11,015 bases of DNA, taken from contig JAHCKU010000061.1 in NCBI GenBank assembly GCA_026125625.1, positions 1 to 11,015 on the forward strand. The letters are read 5' to 3'. Below, one piece after another: positions 1-5,140 of the stretch. The stretch comes from Burkholderiales bacterium. Its GTDB lineage: Bacteria; Pseudomonadota; Gammaproteobacteria; Burkholderiales; SHXO01. The position numbers and the translations under genes are program-made. The stretch's first letter is position 1. Every line of letters begins with the position of its first letter. Below the pieces are notes generated by a model. The model had not been told where the DNA came from, did not search any database, and was given only the letters and a program-made list of their open reading frames with translations.

Positions 1-1394
1 CCGTACAGGTAAAACGGTATGTCGAGCTTGCGCAGGTCGATCTTCTCGCCGCAGACGGTGGCCTTGCCGGGTTTGACCAGGTTGTTTTCGAGGTAGGTGT
101 TGCGCAGGTACCAGGCGTAGAACGGGCCGGGCAGGTTGGTGGAGTCGCTGTTCCAGTACAGCAGGTCGAACGGCGGCGGCGTCTCGCCCTTCAGGTAGTT
201 GCCGACCACGTAGTTCCAGACCAGATCGTTGGGCCGCAGAAAGCTGAAAGTGCTGGCCATGTCCTGCCCCTTCATCAGCCCGCCCTTGCCCATCTGCATC
301 TCGCGGTAGCGCACCATCTGCTCGTCGATGAAGACGTCCAGGATGCCGGTGTCGGTGAAGTCGATCAGCGTGGTCAGCAAGGTGGCGGCCGAGACCGGCT
401 TTTCGCCGCGCGCGGCCAGCACGGCCAGCCCCGTGGTCAGCATGGTGCCGCCGACGCAGAAGCCCAGCGCGTTGATCTGCTTGGCGCCACTGATGTCCTG
501 CACGGTGGTGATGGCCTGGATGATGGCGTGCTCGATATAGTGGTCCCAGGTGGCGCCGGCCAGCGACTCGTCGGGGTTGCGCCAGCTGACCACGAAGGTG
601 CGCATGCCCTGGCTGACGGCGTAGCGGATGAAGGAGTTGGTCGGCTGCAGGTCGAGGATGTAGAACTTGTTGATGCAGGGCGGCACCAGCAGGAAGGGCT
701 TTTCATGCACCTTGTCGGTCAGCGGCTTGTATTCGATGAGCTGGAACAGATCGTTCTCGAACACCACCGCGCCTTCGGTGGTGGCCACGTTCTTGCCGAC
801 CTGGAACACGCTTTCGTCGGTCATCGACACATGGCCCTGCTTCATGTCCTGCAGCATGTTGGCCACACCCTTGGCCAGGCTGGCGCCATGGGTGTCGATG
901 GCCAGGCGCTGGGCGTCGGGGTTGAAGGCCAGGAAGTTGCTGGGCGCGGCGGCGGCCATCCACTGCTCGACCGCGAAGCGCACGCGGTTTCTGGCCTTGG
1001 CATCGCCTTCCACCGCATCGGCCATGGCCAGCAGGGTACGGGCGTTGAGCAGGTACACGGCGGCCGTGAACGAGGCCAGCGGGTTGGACGCCCAGGCCTC
1101 GCCGGCAAAACGCTTGTCCTTGAGCGGCGGGTTGGCCTGCAGGGTCTGGTTCCACAGCTGGGCGGCCTCGGTCACGTAGTCCTGCTGCAGTTTGGCCAGC
1201 GCCTCGGGCGAGAACTTGAGCTGCGGCACGTCGATCGACGGCGCCTCGCCGGCGCCCTTGCCCAGGTCCATGTTCTGGAAATGCTGAAACGCCTTCATCC
1301 AGGTTTCGGCAAAACCCTGCCCGAATGCCGCGCCTACCATGCTCTCGGGGAATCCGGCGGACATCGCCTGCCAGGGGTTGTTGGACGGGTTCAT
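1..1394 (-). CDS. phaC: Class I poly(3-hydroxyalkanoate) synthase PhaC, 3' end cut by window edge
   Basis: Polymerises (R)-3-hydroxyacyl-CoA into polyhydroxyalkanoate at the surface of the storage granule. The frame reads 464 residues from an ATG at 1394 (MNPSNNPWQAMSAGF...) and leaves the window still open. The lipase-like box GFCVGG is centred on Cys313 (codon 458-456), matching the nucleophilic Cys of class I synthases (Cys319 in Cupriavidus necator, about 590 aa in total). The N-terminal PhaC domain and the core segment with WRNPDESL before the Cys box are also visible. The catalytic Asp and His should lie about 160-190 residues after the Cys and so fall outside the window. AAAGGAGA (coding strand, 1406-1399) sits 4 nt before the ATG and fixes the start. 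The 160-nt gap from pgeF suggests its own promoter. Family assignment is firm; granule substrate preference cannot be read here. Confidence 0.97.
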   Translation of the reverse strand, partial: MNPSNNPWQAMSAGFPESMVGAAFGQGFAETWMKAFQHFQNMDLGKGAGEAPSIDVPQLKFSPEALAKLQQDYVTEAAQLWNQTLQANPPLKDKRFAGEAWASNPLASFTAAVYLLNARTLLAMADAVEGDAKARNRVRFAVEQWMAAAAPSNFLAFNPDAQRLAIDTHGASLAKGVANMLQDMKQGHVSMTDESVFQVGKNVATTEGAVVFENDLFQLIEYKPLTDKVHEKPFLLVPPCINKFYILDLQPTNSFIRYAVSQGMRTFVVSWRNPDESLAGATWDHYIEHAIIQAITTVQDISGAKQINALGFCVGGTMLTTGLAVLAARGEKPVSAATLLTTLIDFTDTGILDVFIDEQMVRYREMQMGKGGLMKGQDMASTFSFLRPNDLVWNYVVGNYLKGETPPPFDLLYWNSDSTNLPGPFYAWYLRNTYLENNLVKPGKATVCGEKIDLRKLDIPFYLY

Positions 1395-1554
1395 GAAGTC
1401 TCCTTTGTGGTGGGGCGCCTGACCAAGCCTGCCGTCAGTATGCGTCAGGAACGTAACGCCACCCTGACACGCCGCCAATATACGCCGGCCATCGGCTGCG
1501 GGCCATGGTGTTCGGCAAAGCGCAGGCCTGGCCGGACGGGTACGCAGGGCCGCG
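1395..1554 (-). promoter_or_regulatory. phaC upstream region with candidate -10 and inverted repeat
   Basis: This 160-nt spacer separates the pgeF stop from the phaC start. On the coding strand a TATATT hexamer (1482-1477) could serve as a -10 box, but the hexamers 16-18 nt upstream are GC-rich and match TTGACA poorly. Between it and phaC lies a perfect 6-bp inverted repeat, GTCAGG (1444-1449) and CCTGAC (1463-1468), with 13 nt between the arms. It could be an operator or a 5'-UTR stem-loop. No U-tract follows, so it is not a clear intrinsic terminator for pgeF. The promoter call is weak. Confidence 0.3.
1399..1406 (-). promoter_or_regulatory. Strong Shine-Dalgarno of phaC
   Basis: On the coding strand AAAGGAGA ends 4 nt before the phaC ATG. 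It is the most complete ribosome binding site in the window and supports the ATG at 1394 as the true start. Confidence 0.8.
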
Positions 1555-2382
1555 TCACACGCGCCAGATGCAGGCCGCCATGCGCCCGCTGCCCCCCTGC
1601 GCGCGCTCGTCGCGCCGATAGGAGTGGTAGCGCGCTGGCTGGCTCACCGTGCACCATGGCAGGCTGCCGTCGTTGCCGTACACGCGCGTCACGCCCAGCG
1701 CCGCCAGCCGGCGCCGCGCCAGCGCCGGCAGATCGGCCAAGAACTTGCCGCCCGGCTGCGCGGCAAAACAGCGGTCGGCGCCGGCGTCGGTGCTCAAGAA
1801 CACCGCGCGCACCTCGGGGCCGACCTCGAACGCCGTGGGGCCGATGCACGGTCCAAGCCAGGCCAGCACCTCGTTTGCTTCAATATTGATAGCTGCTGGT
1901 GCTTCCTGGACGGGCGCAAGAGGCTGAAAATGCTTGAGCACCTGTTCCAGCACGCCGCCCGCCAGCCCGCGCCAGCCGGCATGGGCGGCCGCCACCAGCG
2001 CGCCCTGCCGGTCGGTCAGGAGCACCGGCAGGCAGTCGGCCACCATGACGGTGCAGGCCAGGCCCGGCTGGTCGGTGACGGCCGCATCGGCGCTGGTGCC
2101 ATCGCCGCAGTCGGGTGTCAGGGTCAGCACGTGGGTGCCGTGCACCTGGTGCATGAACACCGGCCGCGCGCCCAGGGCGGCGCGCAGGCGGGCCCGGTTG
2201 GCCGCCACCGCGGCCGTGGCGTCGCCCACATGCTCGCCCAGGTTCAGATGCGCCCAGGGCGGGTCGGACGCGCCGTCGGCGGCGCTTTGCCCACGCAGGG
2301 TGAACAGCGCCCGCACGCCGGGCGGCAGCGGCCAGTCGGGGATCAGCCAGGGGCCGGCGGCGGCGGGCAGACCGGCCGGCAT
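1555..2382 (-). CDS. pgeF: Peptidoglycan editing factor PgeF (YfiH/LACC1 family purine nucleoside phosphorylase / polyphenol oxidase)
   Basis: 275 aa, in the usual size range or slightly long for the family. The family's conserved Zn-site blocks are all present: HQVHG (78-82), ADCLPV with Cys117 (115-120), HAGWRG with His134 (134-139) and LGPCIGP (176-182). Family members were described as laccase-like polyphenol oxidases. Later work assigned them purine nucleoside phosphorylase/adenosine deaminase activity, and in E. coli a role in removing wrongly incorporated residues from peptidoglycan precursors. Which activity dominates here cannot be told. Residues of about 150-170 (KHFQPLAPVQEAP...NIEAN) come from an inserted DNA repeat lying between a family helix and LGPCIGP. 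The ATG overlaps the maiA stop by 1 nt (TGATG), so translation is probably coupled to maiA. Being cotranscribed with tyrosine catabolism genes looks incidental rather than functional. Confidence 0.93.
   Translation of the reverse strand: MPAGLPAAAGPWLIPDWPLPPGVRALFTLRGQSAADGASDPPWAHLNLGEHVGDATAAVAANRARLRAALGARPVFMHQVHGTHVLTLTPDCGDGTSADAAVTDQPGLACTVMVADCLPVLLTDRQGALVAAAHAGWRGLAGGVLEQVLKHFQPLAPVQEAPAAINIEANEVLAWLGPCIGPTAFEVGPEVRAVFLSTDAGADRCFAAQPGGKFLADLPALARRRLAALGVTRVYGNDGSLPWCTVSQPARYHSYRRDERAQGGSGRMAACIWRV
1877..1934. repeat. Comamonadaceae-type short interspersed repeat inserted in frame in pgeF
   Basis: On the plus strand the segment holds TTGATAGCTGCTGG (1886-1899) and GGGCGCAAGAGGCTG (1912-1926) followed by an A run (1927-1930). 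The centre can fold: TGCTTCC (1900-1906) against GGGCGCA (1912-1918), with five Watson-Crick pairs, one wobble, one mismatch and a 5-nt loop. From general knowledge, a repeat with a GATAGCTGC core, a GCGCTT-like hairpin and an AGGCTG-like flank is abundant in Acidovorax, Rhodoferax and Polaromonas-type genomes, often between genes and sometimes inside them. Here it keeps the reading frame and adds about 20 residues to PgeF. It is the only copy I can see in this window; the family assignment is from memory. Confidence 0.6.
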
Positions 2383-3029
2383 CAGGCCTCGGCGTCGGGG
2401 CAGGCCGAAGGCTGGGCGTTCTGGAACGCCTGCAGCAGCATGCAGGCGTCGAACACGGCCATGGTGCGCGGCAGTCCGCTCAAGTCGCAGTCGAAGCGCC
2501 GGGCGTTGAAGATCTGCGGCACCAGGCAGCAGTCGGCCAGGCCGGGCGTATCACCGTGGCAGAACGCACCGGTACGCGCATCGCCGGCGAGCATCGCCTC
2601 CACCGCCTGCAGGCCGACGCCGATCCAGTGCCGGTACCAGGCGTTCTTCTGCTCTTCGCTGGCATCGAGCTCGCGCGTGAGGTACTGCAGCACGCGCAGG
2701 TTATTCACCGGGTGGATGTCGCAGGCGATCGCCTGCGCGATCGCACGCACGCGGGCGCGGTCGAGCGGCGCGGCCGGCAGCAGTGCCGGCTGCGGATGGC
2801 TCTCCTCGAGATACTCGATGATCGCCAGCGACTGGGTCAGCACCTGGCCCTGGTCCTCCAGCGGCGGCACCAGGCCGGCGGGATTGAGGCCCAGGTAGGC
2901 GGGCTGGCGGTGCTCGCCGCCGCCGCGCACCAGGTGCACCGGCACGGCCTCGTAGTCCAGGCCCTTGAGGTTCAGTGCGATGCGAACGCGATACGCGGCC
3001 GAACTGCGGAAGTAGGTGTAGAGCTTCAC
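2382..3029 (-). CDS. maiA: Maleylacetoacetate isomerase (zeta-class glutathione S-transferase)
   Basis: Isomerises 4-maleylacetoacetate to 4-fumarylacetoacetate using glutathione, the next-to-last step of homogentisate (tyrosine/phenylalanine) breakdown in the cytoplasm. 215 aa, typical of the family. The N-terminal thioredoxin-fold domain has the zeta-class motif RSSAAYRVRIALNLKGL (8-24), with SSA where eukaryotic zeta GSTs have SSC. The glutathione-binding QS pair (66-67) is followed by LAIIEYLEE. The C-terminal helical domain contains DIHPVNNLRVLQYL (104-117) and a GDTPGLADCCLVPQ block (159-172). The start is GTG at 3029, five nt after the fah stop, with GAGG just upstream. An upstream in-frame extension across fah is a shadow. 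The stop overlaps the pgeF ATG by 1 nt. Pairing with fah makes the specific isomerase role likely rather than a generic GST. Confidence 0.94.
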   Translation of the reverse strand: MKLYTYFRSSAAYRVRIALNLKGLDYEAVPVHLVRGGGEHRQPAYLGLNPAGLVPPLEDQGQVLTQSLAIIEYLEESHPQPALLPAAPLDRARVRAIAQAIACDIHPVNNLRVLQYLTRELDASEEQKNAWYRHWIGVGLQAVEAMLAGDARTGAFCHGDTPGLADCCLVPQIFNARRFDCDLSGLPRTMAVFDACMLLQAFQNAQPSACPDAEA

Positions 3030-3034
3030 TTGCC

Positions 3035-4048
3035 TCAGCCCTTGCGCGCCGTCACCCGGTTCTCGATCGTGCCGAAGACGTTGCGGCCCTGGCGGTCGAA
3101 CATCTCGATGCGGACGACGTCGCCGTCGCGCATGAAGGACGTGGCCGGCTTGCCCTGCTCGATGGTCTCGTAGGTGCGTACTTCGGCGAGGCAGCAGTAG
3201 CCGACGCCGCCGTGATCGATCGACGAGCCCCACAGGTCGCCCTGCTTGTTCGAGACCGTGCCCGAGCCGATGATCGAGCCCGCCTCGAGCTCGCGCGTCC
3301 TGGCGACGTGGGCGACGAGCTGGCCGAAGTCGAAGGTCATGTCGACGCCGGCCTCGGGCTTGCCGAAGAGCTTGCCGTTGAGGTGCACCACCAGCGGCAG
3401 GTGCACCTTGGCATCCCTCCAGGCTTCGCCGAGCTCGTCGGGCGTGACCGCGACCGGACTGAAGGCCGAGGCCGGCTTGCTCTGGAAGAAGCCGAAACCC
3501 TTGGCGAGCTCGTTGGGAATCAGATTGCGCAGCGACACATCGTTCACCAGCATCACCAGCCGGATCGCCTGCGCCGCCTCGGCGGGGGTGGCGCCCATCG
3601 GCACGTCGTCGGTGACCACCGCGACCTCGGCCTCGAAGTCGATGCCCCAGGCCTCGTCGGCCACCACCGCGTCGCACGGACCGATGAAGCTGTCCGAGCC
3701 GCCCTGGTACATGAGTGGATCGGTCCAGAAGGACGGTGGCATTTCCACGCCACGGGCGCGCCGCACCAGCTCGACGTGATTGACGTAGGCGGAGCCGTCG
3801 GCCCATTGGTATGCGCGCGGCAGCGGCGCATGGCAGCGGCTGGGATCGAAGTCGAAGGCATCGGCTGCGCGCCCGCTGTCGAGCAGAGCCGAGATCTGCG
3901 CCAGGCGCGGTGCTTTTGCCGGCCAGTCGTCGAGGACCGCCTGCAGCGTGGGCGCGACTTCGGATGCGGCCATGGCGCGCTTGAGGTCGCGGCTGACCAC
4001 GATCAGCTTTCCGTCGCGACTGCCGGTTTTGAGCGAGGCGAGTTTCAT
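3035..4048 (-). CDS. fah: Fumarylacetoacetate hydrolase (fumarylacetoacetase family)
   Basis: Hydrolyses fumarylacetoacetate to fumarate and acetoacetate, the last step of the homogentisate pathway. 337 aa, the length of the bacterial FAH form found beside maiA. The C-terminal FAH domain shows acidic metal-ligand candidates in DFEAEVAVV (137-145; Glu139 and Glu141), a VNDVSLRN block (168-175; Asp170), GKPEAG (229-234) and GSGTVSN (261-267). PLMYQGGSD (111-119) is also typical. The N-terminal part before about residue 75 is the small non-catalytic domain. The start is ATG at 4048; AGGAGT (4067-4062, coding strand) lies 13 nt upstream, which is longer than ideal. It is the first gene of the fah-maiA-pgeF unit. 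No hmgA (homogentisate dioxygenase) is in the window, so the pathway must be completed elsewhere. FAH-fold proteins also act on other acyl-pyruvates, but the maiA partner argues for the tyrosine route. Confidence 0.93.
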   Translation of the reverse strand: MKLASLKTGSRDGKLIVVSRDLKRAMAASEVAPTLQAVLDDWPAKAPRLAQISALLDSGRAADAFDFDPSRCHAPLPRAYQWADGSAYVNHVELVRRARGVEMPPSFWTDPLMYQGGSDSFIGPCDAVVADEAWGIDFEAEVAVVTDDVPMGATPAEAAQAIRLVMLVNDVSLRNLIPNELAKGFGFFQSKPASAFSPVAVTPDELGEAWRDAKVHLPLVVHLNGKLFGKPEAGVDMTFDFGQLVAHVARTRELEAGSIIGSGTVSNKQGDLWGSSIDHGGVGYCCLAEVRTYETIEQGKPATSFMRDGDVVRIEMFDRQGRNVFGTIENRVTARKG

Positions 4049-4120
4049 CGGCGCAGATGGTACTCCTGCAAGGCAAGCATGCCGAGCCAGGGAAACTCTG
4101 CGCGAGTATCCCTAGACGTA

Positions 4121-4141
4121 AACCTCACAATTTGATAAGTT
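4121..4141. promoter_or_regulatory. Imperfect 21-bp palindrome upstream of fah, candidate operator
   Basis: Half-sites AACCTCACAA (4121-4130) and TTGATAAGTT (4132-4141) flank a central T; 7 of 10 positions are symmetric. The site is AT-richer than its surroundings and begins 73 bp upstream of the fah ATG. A weak -10 candidate GATACT (coding strand 4110-4105) lies just downstream, so a bound protein would cover the -35 region. The size and symmetry are like sites of MarR- or IclR-type regulators, but no such regulator gene is in the window, so the identity is open. Confidence 0.4.
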
Positions 4142-4291
4142 CCGCGATGCTGTGGTTCGTTCACGGGCAGGCCCCCCTAGCAGCTGGCCCGTGATCATCA
4201 TCAGCCATAAGAACAGGGATCGGGAGAAGCAGTCCGATCCATCGGGCCGGCCCCCATCTGGCCCCTTTTACGGCTGTTGTTGCGCCCGGTG

Positions 4292-4313
4292 GCCGGGCCC
4301 GAGGAAGCCCGGC
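4292..4313 (-). terminator. Possible stem-loop terminator downstream of livF
   Basis: A 7-bp GC-only stem (GCCGGGC / GCCCGGC) with an 8-nt loop lies about 50 nt beyond the livF stop. It lacks the following T-run of a canonical intrinsic terminator, so it may instead be a 3'-end stabilising structure. Low confidence. Confidence 0.25.
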
Positions 4314-4363
4314 AGCATCGCTGCGAGGTCGAGTAATCCCCAACTACCTCGGAGAGCCGGTTG

Positions 4364-5140
4364 TCATGAGCCCGCGCGGTCCACCCCCCCGTGGCCGCGC
4401 GTTCTTCTTTCCCTGTCCTCCTTTCCTCCCAGACCGAGATAAGTTTCCACCACCCGCGGATCGTGTTCCAGCTCCCGCGCCGGACCCTCCAGCGCCATCG
4501 CTCCGGTCTCCAGGACGTAGCCGTAATCCGCGATCTGCAGGGCTGCACGTGCATTCTGCTCCACCAGCAGGATCGACACACCGTTATCCTTCAATTCCCG
4601 CACGATGCGGAAGATCTCGTGCACGATCAGCGGGGCCAGGCCGAGGCTGGGCTCATCCAGCATGAGCAGGCGCGGGCGCGCCATCAGCGCGCGTCCGAGC
4701 GCCAGCATCTGGCGCTCGCCCCCGGACAGGGTGGAGGCCTGCTGCCGGTGGCGCTCGCGCAGGCGCGGGAAGCGCTCGAATACCGCCTCCAGATCGGCGT
4801 GCGTAGCCGGGTCGCGCCGCCGATGGAAGGCGCCGAGCAGCAGGTTGTCATGCACGCTCATGCTGCCGAACAGTTCCCGCCGCTCGGCCACCAGTGACAG
4901 ACCGCGCGCCACGCGCCGCTCGGTGGTGAGCTCGCGCACGTCCTCTCCGGCATAGCGCACGCCGCCGGTGCACGGCAGCAAGCCCATCAGGGCGCACAGC
5001 AGGGTGGTCTTGCCTGCACCGTTGGCGCCGATCACGCTGACCACGGTGCCAGGCGCCACGCGTAGCGACACCTCCTGCACCGCCCGCACCTTGCCGTAGG
5101 CGACGCTGACCAGGGAGGCTTCGAGCAGCGCGTCAGGCAC
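4364..5140 (-). CDS. livF: Branched-chain/aromatic-acid type ABC transporter ATP-binding protein LivF
   Basis: Second ATPase of a HAAT-family importer, working at the cytoplasmic face of the membrane. 258 aa. Walker A GANGAGKTT (38-46), ABC signature LSGGERQ (138-144) and Walker B LLMLDEP (158-164) are all intact. LLVEQN (191-196) has the Gln typical of LivF at the switch position. ERRELFG (86-92) corresponds to the usual LivF EGRRVF segment. The start is GTG at 5140, overlapping the end of the livM-livG fusion by 8 nt, with GAGG 9 nt upstream; no better ATG exists. After YLGLGG there is a charged tail of about 20 residues (KEDRERRTRGHGG...), longer than the usual roughly 235-aa LivF and perhaps a read-on past an ancestral stop. 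Last gene of the paa/liv operon. Substrate is inferred from context as phenylacetate or a related compound. Confidence 0.95.
   Translation of the reverse strand: MPDALLEASLVSVAYGKVRAVQEVSLRVAPGTVVSVIGANGAGKTTLLCALMGLLPCTGGVRYAGEDVRELTTERRVARGLSLVAERRELFGSMSVHDNLLLGAFHRRRDPATHADLEAVFERFPRLRERHRQQASTLSGGERQMLALGRALMARPRLLMLDEPSLGLAPLIVHEIFRIVRELKDNGVSILLVEQNARAALQIADYGYVLETGAMALEGPARELEHDPRVVETYLGLGGKEDRERRTRGHGGVDRAGS

Larger units (their letters stand above)
4049..4363. other. 315-nt spacer between livF and fah with clustered inverted repeats
   Basis: No convincing gene in any frame. Perfect inverted repeats seen: TCACGGGC (4161-4168) with GCCCGTGA (4187-4194); GGATCGG (4217-4223) with CCGATCC (4234-4240); GCCGGGC (4292-4298) with GCCCGGC (4307-4313); GCAGC (4312-4316) with GCTGC (4320-4324). 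The 4292-4313 hairpin (7-bp stem, 8-nt loop) is the best candidate for ending the livF transcript, about 50 nt past its stop. None is followed by a U-tract on the minus strand, so rho-independent termination is not shown. The fah-proximal 90 nt hold the candidate operator and ribosome binding site. Confidence 0.6.

Noticed and set aside
528..1889. 453-aa plus-strand frame opposite phaC and pgeF
   Set aside because: Antisense to two genes with clear catalytic motifs and it crosses the intergenic gap; no family resemblance.
3030..4076. In-frame upstream extension of maiA to an ATG at 4076
   Set aside because: It overlaps fah entirely in another frame and has low-complexity Arg/Ala/Gly composition; the zeta-GST N-terminus starts exactly at the GTG at 3029.
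4244..4270. GGGCC/GGCCC stem followed by CTTTT on the plus strand, like an intrinsic terminator
   Set aside because: No plus-strand gene lies upstream of it, so it has nothing to terminate; read on the minus strand it has no T-run.
4152..4442. Short frames on both strands in the livF-fah spacer as possible small genes or a transposase remnant
   Set aside because: No recognisable motif, no good ribosome binding site, and partial overlap with the livF 3' end. I could not match the segment to any insertion sequence from memory.
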